The notes under the pieces are model-generated. The model was given only the letters and a program-made list of their open reading frames with translations, did not search any database and was not told where the DNA came from. A DNA stretch of 64,000 nucleotides from JADGRA01 sp052143535 (GTDB lineage: Bacteria > Myxococcota > Myxococcia > Myxococcales > Myxococcaceae), in assembly GCA_052143535.1 (NCBI GenBank), contig JBKQSS010000038.1:1-64000 (forward strand). The letters are read 5' to 3'. Shown here one piece after another: positions 19,733-28,070 of the stretch (the stretch's first letter is position 1; every line of letters starts with the position of its first letter). The position numbers were made by a program, and so were the translations under genes.

Positions 19733-20560
19733 ATGAGCCGCGACGACGAAGCCCGACTGGAGAAGTCCTTGCTCGGCCACATGGGCCGGGCCATTGCCGA
19801 ATTTGGCCTGATTGAAGACGGAGACCGAATTCTGGTCGGTGTGTCAGGCGGTAAGGACTCGCACACCCTGTTGCACCTGTTGTCCAAGCTGCGGGCGAGG
19901 GCGCCAGTGCGCTTCGAGCTTTTGGCGGTGACGCTCGACCAGGGCCATCCTGGCTTCCCGGCGCAGACGTTGGAGGCCTTCTTCCGCTCGCAGGGGCACG
20001 ACTTTCGCATTCTGCGGGAGGACACCTACCGAGTGGTGCTGGAGAAGACGCCACCCGGAAAAACCCACTGTGCCGTCTGCTCGCGGCTCCGGCGGGGGAT
20101 TCTGTACAACGCCGCGGTGGAGCTCGGCTGCAACAAAATCGCGCTGGGACACCACCGGGACGACCTGGTGGAGACGCTTTTGTTGAATCTCTTCTTCGCC
20201 GGCTCGCTCAAGGCCATGCCCCCGCTTCTGCACAGCGACGACGGACGCAACACCGTCATCCGCCCGCTGGCCTACGCTCCCGAGGCGGAGATTGCGGCCT
20301 ACGCCTCTCTGCGCAAATTCCCCATCATCCCCTGCGACCTCTGTGGCAGTCAGGAGAACCTGCAGCGCAAAAGGATGAAGCGGATGCTGGACGAGCTGGA
20401 AGGGGACTACCCGCACATCCGCGCCAGCGTCCTCTCGGCGATGGGAAACGTGCGGCCCTCGCACCTCATCGACAAAGGGCTGTCCAGGCCAGAGGCCCAG
20501 CGCCCGGCGGCCATCGGGCGGTCAGGAGAGAGCGCATGGCTCGCGACCAGTCCGCAGTAA
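19733..20560 (+). CDS. ttcA: tRNA 2-thiocytidine biosynthesis protein TtcA
   Basis: A 275-residue PP-loop ATPase. SGGKDS is at 38-43, a CxxC pair is CAVC (about 116-119) and a further Cys lies in PCDLCGSQ; together these bind the Fe-S cluster used by TtcA to thiolate C32 of some tRNAs. LGHHRDDLVETLLLNLFF and the RPLAYAPEAEIAAYA region match TtcA rather than TilS. The ATG at 19733 is preferred over the TTG one codon earlier. The C-terminus overlaps the next gene by 25 bases. Confidence 0.95.
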   Translation: MSRDDEARLEKSLLGHMGRAIAEFGLIEDGDRILVGVSGGKDSHTLLHLLSKLRARAPVRFELLAVTLDQGHPGFPAQTLEAFFRSQGHDFRILREDTYRVVLEKTPPGKTHCAVCSRLRRGILYNAAVELGCNKIALGHHRDDLVETLLLNLFFAGSLKAMPPLLHSDDGRNTVIRPLAYAPEAEIAAYASLRKFPIIPCDLCGSQENLQRKRMKRMLDELEGDYPHIRASVLSAMGNVRPSHLIDKGLSRPEAQRPAAIGRSGESAWLATSPQ

Positions 20561-21363
20561 CCCGCACCGAACGAAACGCGGCCCTGGTGGAGGTGATGCT
20601 GCTCGCCTCCATGGCCGATGGACCGCCCTCGGACGTCGGCATGCAGGCGCTGGTGGAGCGCGTGCTGGAGCGGCCGGAATTCGATGGGACCAAGGCCGAG
20701 GAGCTGACCGAGCTGGTGCAAAAAAGCGCCAAGACGCTGGCCTCGGCGGAGGACTTGGAGGCCATTCTCGGCTCCTTGCGGATGCGGCTGCCCACCCACC
20801 AGCACCGCATGCTGGCCTTTGGGCTGGCGGCGGCGGTGGCCCTGGCCGACCACCGAGCGACGCGGGCCGAGCTCGGGCTGCTCAAGACGTTTCAGGCCGC
20901 CCTGGGCATCGCCGAGGATGAGGTGGCGCGCATCATCGACGTCCTCGAAGCCGGCGGCTCCCTGGACGAGGCGCTGGGGGACCCGCTGGAGCGCCTCTAT
21001 GCGGAGGTGATGGTGCTGGTGTCCGCGGCCGACGGGAAGCTCGATGAGGAGGAGGCCCGGGCGATGGTGGAGAGTTTCGCCAGCGACCCGCTCTTCCATG
21101 ATGTCAGCGCCGACCGGGCCCAGGCCTTCATCAAAGAGGCGGTGGGCACGCTCGCCAGCCACGGCTTGTCGGCCCGGCTTGGGGCGCTGGCCCAGGGCAT
21201 TTCCACCCATGCCCAGCGCCGCCGAGCGTTCCGCCTGGCGTTGAAGGTGGCCCAGTCCAAAGGCCAGCCGTCGGCCGCGGAACGACGGGTGTTGAATTTG
21301 CTGCAGGCCACCTTCGGCCTGGCCGATGATGAGGTGGAGACGCTCCGCCTCGAGAGCGCTTGA
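20536..21363 (+). CDS. TerB-like double-domain protein
   Basis: A 275-residue all-helical soluble protein. Two halves look related: each has an Ala/Met-rich helix followed by an Asp-rich turn, MLLASMADGPPSD near residue 25 and MVLVSAADGKLDEEEARAM near 160. This is the pattern of TerB-like metal-binding domains, in which Asp and Glu residues of the turn bind cations. The gene begins inside the end of ttcA, so the two are translationally coupled. The family is linked to tellurite and stress responses, but a tRNA-related partner role is equally possible here. Confidence 0.7.
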   Translation: MARDQSAVTRTERNAALVEVMLLASMADGPPSDVGMQALVERVLERPEFDGTKAEELTELVQKSAKTLASAEDLEAILGSLRMRLPTHQHRMLAFGLAAAVALADHRATRAELGLLKTFQAALGIAEDEVARIIDVLEAGGSLDEALGDPLERLYAEVMVLVSAADGKLDEEEARAMVESFASDPLFHDVSADRAQAFIKEAVGTLASHGLSARLGALAQGISTHAQRRRAFRLALKVAQSKGQPSAAERRVLNLLQATFGLADDEVETLRLESA

Positions 21364-21402
21364 CGTAAACAGGGGGGAGTGGCCGTCTTGGACGCAGGCA
21401 GC

Positions 21403-22188
21403 ATGGATGTCAGGCTCGGGTTACCTCCGTCGTTGCCGCTGGCGGCACCGCCGGGCGGCTTGGCACGGCTGAGGCGAGTGCTGTCCGGGGCACTCGGTCG
21501 GGCGGTGGAACTGGTGGCCGCTCCCGACGATGAGCGCCTGGTGGAGGCGGCGCGCAGCGGCCGGGTGGACGCCGTCTGGGCTCCCCCGTTGGCCTGTGCC
21601 CGGCTGGAGGCGCTTGGGGCACGGGTGTTGGCGCGCGCCGTCCGCCATGGAGCGCTGGACAGCCGAGCCGTTCTCGTCACCCGCACCGACGGCCCCGAGG
21701 AGCTGAGTGCCCTGCCCGGCACCCGAGTGGCTTGGGTGGACCGCGCTTCCTTGGCCGGGTACTTGCTCCCGGCGGCGGCGCTGCGCGCAGCCGGCCACTT
21801 GCCGGAGCGGACGTTTTTCCAGCAGACGTTTTACGGAAGCTTTCGCGCCGCGCTGGACGCGCTCCTCGCCGGCGAAGCCGACGTGGCCGCAATGTTTGCC
21901 CCGCTGTCCGGAGACGACGTGCTGATGGGGGTCGAGGAGGTGGCTCCCGGCAGCGGCCGGGAAGTCCGCGCGCTCCTCGTCACTGGCCGGGGGCCGCTCG
22001 ACGCCATCGCTGCCGCGCCTTCGCTCGCCCCGGCGGACGGAGTGCGGTTGCAGCGCGGGCTGTTGGGACTGGCCCAGCTGCCCGAGGGCCCGACGCTGTT
22101 GCGGGATGTTTTCCGCGCGGAGCGCTTCACCGCTGCCCCCCCGCTCGGCTACCGGGCACTCCTCGGACTCACACTGGCGGTGGGTTAG
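21403..22188 (+). CDS. PhnD-like substrate-binding-fold protein without signal peptide
   Basis: About 261 residues from ATG 21403; GTG 21379 and TTG 21388 are alternative starts close to an AGGGGGG ribosome site. The pattern is that of phosphate/phosphonate-binding proteins (PhnD, PF12974): VRLGLPPSLP, RVDAVWAPPLACARL, GTRVAWVDRASLAGYLLPAAAL and QQTFYGSFRAALDALLAGEADVAAMF. Unlike transporter partners, no export signal is visible and no permease is nearby. It may therefore be a cytosolic ligand sensor. Confidence 0.7.
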   Translation: MDVRLGLPPSLPLAAPPGGLARLRRVLSGALGRAVELVAAPDDERLVEAARSGRVDAVWAPPLACARLEALGARVLARAVRHGALDSRAVLVTRTDGPEELSALPGTRVAWVDRASLAGYLLPAAALRAAGHLPERTFFQQTFYGSFRAALDALLAGEADVAAMFAPLSGDDVLMGVEEVAPGSGREVRALLVTGRGPLDAIAAAPSLAPADGVRLQRGLLGLAQLPEGPTLLRDVFRAERFTAAPPLGYRALLGLTLAVG

Positions 22189-22298
22189 CAGCCTTTCTGG
22201 CGAGGGTTCCCCCGTCGCAATCCACAGCCCCATGCTGTTATGAGGTGCCGCGGGACACCCCCAAGATGCAAACTGCTTGGGGGAGGGGCCGCTTCGCC

Positions 22299-22808
22299 AT
22301 GTGGACGTCGACGCCAAAGCCGTTCACGCATGCCCTAGGCCGCCTCGCCCGCGGGTGGGCCAGTAAAAGCCTGGCCGTGGGCGCGGTGGCCACGCTGGTG
22401 GACGTCTGTGTGCTGCTGGTCTGCGTCAAATGGCTCGGCTTCCCCAACCCCTTGGGAGCGGCCGTCGGCGTCGCGGTGGGCTCGACGGTGGCCTTTTTCG
22501 GAAACCGCACCTTTGCCTTTCCAGACTGCGAACCGGAGATGGGGCCGCAGCTGGTGCGCTTCATTGCCACCATCACCATCGGCATGGCCCTGCACGCCTC
22601 GCTGGTGCACGTGCTGGCGGACCTCTTCACCGTTCCGGTGGTGCTCGCCAAACTCATCGCCGACTTGGCAGTTTTCGGCCTCGGACAGCTCTTCCTCTTG
22701 CGCTACCTCGTCTTCCCAGTTGCCAAACACCCACGCTGGCTCCACGGCCGCGCCAGCGCCCTTCCACGGAAGAAGAAAGTCAGGGGCTCGGCTGCTCGCG
22801 CGGCGTAA
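22299..22808 (+). CDS. GtrA-like membrane protein
   Basis: A 169-residue protein with four spans and the GtrA pattern: VDVCVLLVCVKWLG, VGSTVAFFGNRTFAF (span 2 with the conserved NR.F.F), and a basic C-terminal tail. The ATG at 22299 follows GGAGG about 12 bases upstream; an ATG at 22266 has none. GtrA proteins are thought to flip or assist polyprenyl-linked sugars. No glycosyltransferase is adjacent, so the substrate is open. The 3' end overlaps the next gene on the other strand by 29 bases. Confidence 0.88.
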   Translation: MWTSTPKPFTHALGRLARGWASKSLAVGAVATLVDVCVLLVCVKWLGFPNPLGAAVGVAVGSTVAFFGNRTFAFPDCEPEMGPQLVRFIATITIGMALHASLVHVLADLFTVPVVLAKLIADLAVFGLGQLFLLRYLVFPVAKHPRWLHGRASALPRKKKVRGSAARAA

Positions 22809-22941
22809 GCAACATGGCGGCGAGTTGCTTGGCTTGAAGCTCGGAGAGACAGCGGTACTCCTGGACGCGGCCATTCGGCTGCTCGATGCGCAGCACCCAG
22901 ACGTCCTCTTCCTGTCGAATGACTGCTGGCGGGCTGGCCAT
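22780..22941 (-). CDS. Small protein of unknown function (53 residues)
   Basis: The ATG at 22941 opens a 53-residue frame. It reads as a compact beta-hairpin and helix: EEDVWVLRIEQPNGRVQEYRC and LSELQAKQLAAMLLTP. The alternation of hydrophobic and charged residues and the helix with LQAKQLAAML look like real protein, and a GGGGGAG ribosome site lies about 13 bases upstream. It overlaps the 3' end of the gtrA-like gene. No family recognised. Confidence 0.5.
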   Translation of the reverse strand: MASPPAVIRQEEDVWVLRIEQPNGRVQEYRCLSELQAKQLAAMLLTPREQPSP

Positions 22942-23055
22942 GGCGTGCGGGGACTCCCCCCAGGCCCCTAAATGCGGAAGCACTGAACATGCCGGAAACT
23001 CAGCTGGGCTCGCCGTGAGGAATTTCGGGGGGATGGAAACCCGCTGGCGGAGACC

Positions 23056-23090
23056 TCGCAAAGCCTTGCTATGCAAAAATTGCATTGCGA
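23056..23090. promoter_or_regulatory. Nested AT-rich inverted repeat, candidate operator
   Basis: ATGCAA (23071-23076) and TTGCAT (23080-23085) form a perfect palindrome around AAA. Outside it, TCGCAA (23056-23061) pairs with TTGCGA (23085-23090). In such GC-rich DNA this local AT-rich symmetry is unusual. It lies about 115 bases upstream of the 53-residue gene on the minus strand and could bind a dimeric regulator. No regulator is assigned. Confidence 0.3.
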
Positions 23091-23216
23091 CCGGCTCGCC
23101 CCTCCCCGTGTGGGGGGTGTCCAAGACGTCCAAGGGGCGCCCTGGCTGCGGGGTGGATGCGGGCCGGTGGGACGCGTCACCCCGGGCAGCACCGCTTGCG
23201 GGGGGCAGACGCCTCG

Positions 23217-23309
23217 ATGCGACTTGGTGGGGTTGTCTTTCTCGTTCTCGCCCAAAGCCTCGGGTGCTCTTCGGGAACCTCCGGCCTCAGTTCCGACAAC
23301 CAGGGCTGA
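23217..23309 (+). CDS. Possible very small lipoprotein or remnant
   Basis: An ATG at 23217 opens a 30-residue frame, MRLGGVVFLVLAQSLGC followed by SSGTSGLSSDNQG and a stop. It reads as a complete lipoprotein signal peptide with lipobox QSLGC (Cys17) and a 13-residue Ser/Gly-rich tail. It could be a genuine tiny lipoprotein, the start of a lipoprotein lost to a frameshift, or chance. No good continuation is found in the other frames. Confidence 0.3.
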   Translation: MRLGGVVFLVLAQSLGCSSGTSGLSSDNQG

Positions 23310-23411
23310 CGGTGGTCGGCAAGTAGTGCCTTGGTGTGGCGGCGCTTTCGCGGCCCCAGCGCACCCCCGACGCCCTCTACGAAAAGGGCAAACTCCGGCG
23401 CTGCTCGGCGG

Positions 23412-25316
23412 TTAAGGCTCCGGCCACTCCCACGCACTGCGGTAGCCGCCAGTGGCCTGCGCTCGCTCCACCAGCGATGCGTAAAAGGGGTGGCGTCCGA
23501 GGGTGGCCGAGTCCCCCACCAGGAAGAGGTGACGCCGCGCCCGGGAGAGCGCGACATTCATCCGCCGCAAATCCTGAAGAAAGCCCAAGCGGCCCTCGGG
23601 GTTACTGCGCACGCAACTCACCAACACCGCGTCGGCTTCGCGGCCTTGAAACGCGTCCACCGTGTCCACCTCGACGCCAGTGCCGATCAGGGCCGCCTGG
23701 AGAAGGCTCGCCTGGCCACGGTAGGGCGTAATGACGGCCAGGGCTTTTGGGGAAAGCCCGGCCTCAAGCAACGCCCGCGCCCGGGCGGCCACCAGTCCGG
23801 CTTCCCCAGGGTTGTCGTAACTCTCCGAGCGCGCCTCTTGCGCCTCCTCGTAACCTTTGCCGGCGGTGTCGAGAAAGAGGAAGGGCGGCGCGTCCACCGG
23901 GGCGCCGCTCGCCAGCGCGTCGGCCAGCGTCCTTTGGGCGACGCTTGGGTGGGCGCGCAGCGCCCCCCGGTAGAAGGGCCCGGAGATGAGTGACATGAGT
24001 GCGTCATTCATCCGGTATTGCTCGGCCAGCATGCGGTGCACCCCCTCTCCATAGGTGTCCACCAGCCTCTCGAAGAGGCTCCGGCCGAGGCCACCCTGCG
24101 CCGCCTCCTCGGACAGCACCGTGGGGGGAAGCTGCCGGTGGTCGCCCGCCAAAAGGACGCGGTCCGCCCGGAGGAAGGCCAAAAGCGTGAGCGGCTCAAT
24201 GGCCTGTGTGGCCTCGTCCACCAGTGCCAAGGGAAAGCGCATGCGCGACAGCGGGGGCGCGCCGAGCGCGGTGAGGGTGGCGCACAGCACCTGGGCCCGG
24301 CCCAGCACCGCGTCCACCGCCTTCCGCTCGAGCGCCCGGGCGTCGGCCAAGAGTCCTTTCGCCTCGGCCTGGGCAGAGCGCGCATTGGCAAAGCGCTCGC
24401 GGCTCCGGCCGCGGGCGCGCTGTTTGCGCGCCTGTCCAAGGAGGGCGTAGGCCTCGTTGAAGAGGCCCTTGGCCAGCTGGCGGTCCGGGTGGGCCTCGAC
24501 CAGAACGTCCAACACCGCGTGCTGCAAGCCCTCGCCGACGCGCGCCGGATGGCCAATGCGCACGGCCCGCAGGCCCGCTTGCAAACACAAGGACAGCAGG
24601 TGGTCGACGGCCGCATTGCTGGCGGCGGTGCACAGCAGCGGCCCTTGCCCGAGCCGCACGGACTCGGCGGCCACCTCGGCGAGGACGGTGCTTTTTCCGG
24701 TGCCCGGTGGGCCTTGCACGCAGAAGACGTCGCGGGCCGCCAAGGCCAGCGCCTGTGCCTCGGCCTGCTCGGCATTGAGGCCAACGGCCGAGGAGGGCCT
24801 CGGCGGTTCGAATTCCGGAGCGCGCCCGCCGAGCAGCAGCTCCCGCAGCCGTCGCCCGCTGCCGTGCTCTAGGGCGGCCACCTCCGCCACCGCCGCCGCG
24901 CCCCGGCCAAAGGTGACGTCGTCGGGCACCACGTCCAGTACGACGCGCCCGGTGCGGACGAAGGCCGGCGGCGGTGCGTCGAAGGCCACCTCCACCCGGG
25001 TGCGCGTGGTGCGCAGCACCACCCCGCGCTCCGCCGCGACGCCCTGAGAGGCGCGTGGGAGGGCCTCCACCACGTCGCCGGGCGACAGCCGGGCGGGCAG
25101 TTGGGCGCCGCCCGGCCGCTCCAGCGCCACCACGAAGCGCCCGCCCAGTCCCACCGACTCCTCCACCGCCAGAAGGCCCGACAGGGACAGCCCCCGCGCC
25201 TCGCGCTGCGCTTGCGTCAGTCCGGCCCGCTCCTCAGCTTCGCGCCGGCGCGCAGCAGCCTGCTCGAGACGCAGCAGTCTCTGCAGCTGGGCGAAGTGCT
25301 CGAGGTCCAGGGCCAT
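23412..25316 (-). CDS. Superfamily 1 helicase, IGHMBP2/SMUBP-2 type
   Basis: A 634-residue protein from ATG 25316. The Upf1-like SF1B motifs appear in order: LNAEQAEA (Q-motif), GPPGTGKST (Walker A), LCTAASNAAVDHLL (Ia), LALVDEATQAIEP (II), LAGDHRQLPPTV (III), MLAEQYRMN (IV), VITPYRGQASLL, VDTVDAFQGREADAVLVSCVRSN (V) and NVALSRARRHLFLVGD (VI). The N-terminus is the beta-barrel region typical of IGHMBP2-like helicases. It presumably unwinds DNA or RNA 5'-3' in the cytosol. Start codons of this gene and the divergent YyaL-like gene are about 120 bases apart. Confidence 0.93.
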   Translation of the reverse strand: MALDLEHFAQLQRLLRLEQAAARRREAEERAGLTQAQREARGLSLSGLLAVEESVGLGGRFVVALERPGGAQLPARLSPGDVVEALPRASQGVAAERGVVLRTTRTRVEVAFDAPPPAFVRTGRVVLDVVPDDVTFGRGAAAVAEVAALEHGSGRRLRELLLGGRAPEFEPPRPSSAVGLNAEQAEAQALALAARDVFCVQGPPGTGKSTVLAEVAAESVRLGQGPLLCTAASNAAVDHLLSLCLQAGLRAVRIGHPARVGEGLQHAVLDVLVEAHPDRQLAKGLFNEAYALLGQARKQRARGRSRERFANARSAQAEAKGLLADARALERKAVDAVLGRAQVLCATLTALGAPPLSRMRFPLALVDEATQAIEPLTLLAFLRADRVLLAGDHRQLPPTVLSEEAAQGGLGRSLFERLVDTYGEGVHRMLAEQYRMNDALMSLISGPFYRGALRAHPSVAQRTLADALASGAPVDAPPFLFLDTAGKGYEEAQEARSESYDNPGEAGLVAARARALLEAGLSPKALAVITPYRGQASLLQAALIGTGVEVDTVDAFQGREADAVLVSCVRSNPEGRLGFLQDLRRMNVALSRARRHLFLVGDSATLGRHPFYASLVERAQATGGYRSAWEWPEP

Positions 25317-25434
25317 GGGTGAAAAAGGCGGCGCAGCCTGCCCGCCTGGGCTGGCCCGCGTCCACCCTTCCCGAAGGAGGGGACGGCCTTGTGCAGCTGG
25401 ACAGGGCGGCATTAGCTCAAGGAGGACAGGGCAA

Positions 25435-27504
25435 TTGGAAACTCCCAACCGACTCGCCGCTGAGACGTCCCCCTACCTGCGCCAGCACGCGCACAACCCG
25501 GTGGACTGGTACCCCTGGGGCGAAGAGGCCCTGGCCAGGGCCCGGGCCGAAAACCGGCCCCTCCTGGTGAGCATCGGCTACTCGGCCTGCCACTGGTGTC
25601 ACGTCATGGCGCACGAGTCCTTCGAGGACCAAGAGACGGCCCGGCTGATGAATGAGGCCTACATCAACGTGAAGGTGGACCGCGAGGAGCGCCCGGATTT
25701 GGACCAGCTGTACCAGGGCGTGGTGCAGCTGATGGGGCGTGGCGGCGGCTGGCCGCTCACCGTCTTCCTCACCCCCGCCCTGGAGCCCTTCTACGGAGGC
25801 ACCTACTTCCCGCCGGTGGACCGCCATGGGCTGCCGGCATTCCCGAAGCTGCTCCGAGCCCTGGCCGAGGCCTTCCGGCTGCGGCCTTCCGAAGTACGGG
25901 TGCAGGCCGAACAATTCACCAGTGGGCTCCGGCACCTCTCCACTTGGGGACTGAAGTCGGCGCCGGCGGACGTCACCGCCGAGGACGTCCGGGTGGCCGG
26001 GGCGGCGCTGGCGGAGGACCTCGACACTGTGCACGGGGGCTTTGGCTCGGCGCCGAAGTTTCCCAACCCGATGAGTGTCGCGCTCTTGCTGCGCTCAGCC
26101 CGACGCGGCGGCGGCGAAGCGCTGCGCCAAGGAGCCCTCTTTGCAGCAGAGCGCATGGCGGTGGGGGGAATTTTTGACCAGCTCGGCGGTGGCTTTCACC
26201 GCTACAGCGTCGACGCCGGCTGGCGAGTGCCGCACTTCGAGAAAATGCTGTACGACAACGCCCAGTTGCTCAACCTCTACGCCGAGGCGCAGCTGCTCGA
26301 CCCGCGCCCACTGTGGCGCTCGGTGGCCAGCGGGACGGCGGCCTGGCTCGAGCGGGAGATGCGCTCGGCCTCGGGCGCCTTCTACGCCAGCCAGGACGCC
26401 GACAGCGAGGGCGAGGAGGGCCGCTTCTTCACCTGGACGGTGGAGGATTTCCGGAGGCTCCTCGGCCAGCCGCTGGCGGACTTGGCCGGGCTGCATTTCG
26501 GCGCGACGCTCGACGGCAACTTCGAGCACGGGCGCAACGTCCTCGAGGTACTGCTGCCTGCGGCCACGCTGGCCGAGCGGCTGGGTGAGCCGCTCGAGGA
26601 GGTGGAGGGCCAGCTGGCTGAGGTGCGGGCTCGCCTCTTCGCTGCCCGGGAAGGCCGGGTGAGACCCGGGCGCGATGACAAAGTGCTTGCGGGTTGGAAT
26701 GGGCTCGTCATTCGAGGCCTCGCCGCGGCGGCGCGCGCCTTCGGGCGGCCGGAGTGGGCCGAGCTGGCCGGGCGCGCTGCGTCGGCCGTGCTCGCCGAGC
26801 AGTGGCGGGGTGGGCGGCTGGAGCGGCTCGCGGGTAAACCGAGTGAGGAGGGCTTCGTCGAGGACTATGGGGACTTCGCCGCGGGACTGGTGGCGCTCTT
26901 TCAAGCCACGCTCGACCCTTCTTGGCTCGAGCCAGCCCGCGACATTGCCGACGCCGCGGTGCGACGGTTTTGGGACGAGGAGCAGGCGGCTTACCGGACG
27001 TCGGCGGGGCCCTCGCAGCTGCTCGTCCCGACTTATGCCTTGCATGACAACGCCTTTCCTTCCGGAGCGAGCACCCTCACCGAGGCGCAGGTGGCTCTCT
27101 CGGCGCTGACTGCCGAGCCCCGGCACCTCGAGCAAGCCTGGCGCTACCTGCGGCGCATGCGCGAGGCGATGGTGGCGAACCCCTTCGGCTACAGCCACCT
27201 GTGGCTGGCCGCAGACGCGGCCCTGGATGGGGCGGCGGAGGTCCTTCTGGTGGGCGCCCCTGCGGAGGTGGAGGGGCTGCGCCGTGCAGTGGACAGCACC
27301 TGGGCCCCGACGGTGGCCCTTGCCCAAGTGGAGCCGGGCCGAGTGCCTCCGGTGCTGGGGCCCCTGGCCCTGGGGCGAGAGCGCGTGGGCGGGCTGCCGA
27401 CGGCCTACCTGTGCCGAGACTTCTCCTGCGCCCCGCCGGTGACGGACGCGGGCGCGCTGGTGGCTCTGCTGAGGGCTGTCGGTGGGGGCAAAAGCGGGCG
27501 GTGA
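25435..27504 (+). CDS. YyaL/SPATA20-type thioredoxin-domain protein
   Basis: About 689 residues. No ATG is suitably placed. The TTG at 25435 lies nine bases after AGGAGG, and the family N-terminus (NRLAAETSPYLRQHAHNPVDW) begins within five residues, so TTG is the likely start. A thioredoxin-like domain (DUF255) with ACHWCHVM (C52, C55) covers about 5-165, and an (alpha/alpha)6 N-acylglucosamine-2-epimerase-like domain fills the rest, with FHRYSVDAGWRVPHFEKML and DADSEGEEG as landmarks. The biochemical role of the family is unsettled. It was once called a highly conserved protein with a thioredoxin domain. Confidence 0.93.
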   Translation: METPNRLAAETSPYLRQHAHNPVDWYPWGEEALARARAENRPLLVSIGYSACHWCHVMAHESFEDQETARLMNEAYINVKVDREERPDLDQLYQGVVQLMGRGGGWPLTVFLTPALEPFYGGTYFPPVDRHGLPAFPKLLRALAEAFRLRPSEVRVQAEQFTSGLRHLSTWGLKSAPADVTAEDVRVAGAALAEDLDTVHGGFGSAPKFPNPMSVALLLRSARRGGGEALRQGALFAAERMAVGGIFDQLGGGFHRYSVDAGWRVPHFEKMLYDNAQLLNLYAEAQLLDPRPLWRSVASGTAAWLEREMRSASGAFYASQDADSEGEEGRFFTWTVEDFRRLLGQPLADLAGLHFGATLDGNFEHGRNVLEVLLPAATLAERLGEPLEEVEGQLAEVRARLFAAREGRVRPGRDDKVLAGWNGLVIRGLAAAARAFGRPEWAELAGRAASAVLAEQWRGGRLERLAGKPSEEGFVEDYGDFAAGLVALFQATLDPSWLEPARDIADAAVRRFWDEEQAAYRTSAGPSQLLVPTYALHDNAFPSGASTLTEAQVALSALTAEPRHLEQAWRYLRRMREAMVANPFGYSHLWLAADAALDGAAEVLLVGAPAEVEGLRRAVDSTWAPTVALAQVEPGRVPPVLGPLALGRERVGGLPTAYLCRDFSCAPPVTDAGALVALLRAVGGGKSGR

Positions 27505-27546
27505 GGAGGAAACCCTCCTTGGCCGAAGGTCGAACCCTCTAGAGGG
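27504..27546. terminator. Hairpin and palindrome downstream of the YyaL-like gene
   Basis: AGGAGG and CCTCCT pair around AAAC (27504-27519), starting at the stop codon. A perfect 12-base palindrome, CCCTCTAGAGGG, follows at 27535-27546. Neither has a T-run. They may end or stabilise the transcript. The remaining 240 bases before the GlsB-type gene show nothing else I can name. Confidence 0.3.
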
Positions 27547-27787
27547 AGGCAGTGCCCTCGTGTTGCGCCGCCTTGGCCGGCTGTCCCATGGGCTGAGAGG
27601 GGTCGAGCAGTCGCCGCCTGGGCGGCGCGGGCGCGCGGGCAGTCCGCGCCGCAGTGTCGCGAAGCACCGGCGTCGGCCGCGGTCAGCAGCCCCCTCGAGG
27701 CGCCGACGTTGCATCGTGACAGCCGCCCGCGGACGGGTGCAAAGTCAGCGGCCGTTGGGCCGTGCCCCCTTTTGGAGGAGCGCCACC

Positions 27788-28042
27788 ATGCTCATGTCCC
27801 TGTTGTGGTTCATCGTCGTCGGCTTGGTGTGTGGCGCCATCGCTCGCGCCCTCTTCCCCGGTAAGCAGCCGATGGGGCTGGGAGCCACCGCGCTGCTCGG
27901 AATGGGGGGCTCGCTGTTGGGGGGCCTGGTCGGCTCCATCGTCAGCGGCGGATTGTCCGGCGCTACCATCCGCCCCGCGGGGTGGATTTTCTCCATCCTC
28001 GGCTCACTGCTGCTGCTGTACGCCATCAGCCGGCGCCGTTAG
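27788..28042 (+). CDS. GlsB/YeaQ/YmgE-family stress membrane protein
   Basis: An 84-residue protein with three spans and the family glycine motifs: GLVCGAIARALFPGKQPMG near the N-terminus and LLGMGGSLLGGLVG in the middle. The ATG is seven bases after a strong GGAGGAG site. Family members are small membrane proteins induced by stress; the mechanism is unknown. A stand-alone gene with about 280 bases of its own upstream region. Confidence 0.93.
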   Translation: MLMSLLWFIVVGLVCGAIARALFPGKQPMGLGATALLGMGGSLLGGLVGSIVSGGLSGATIRPAGWIFSILGSLLLLYAISRRR

Positions 28043-28070
28043 CCGGCGCGGCCCGGTTGGGGGCCGGACG

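Larger units (their letters stand above)
22942..23411. other. 470-base stretch with little coding content
   Basis: This is the longest gene-poor stretch in the window. It contains an AT-rich nested inverted repeat (23056-23090) and a possible 30-residue lipoprotein frame (23217-23309). The rest shows no convincing gene or RNA. It separates two minus-strand genes. Confidence 0.5.
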
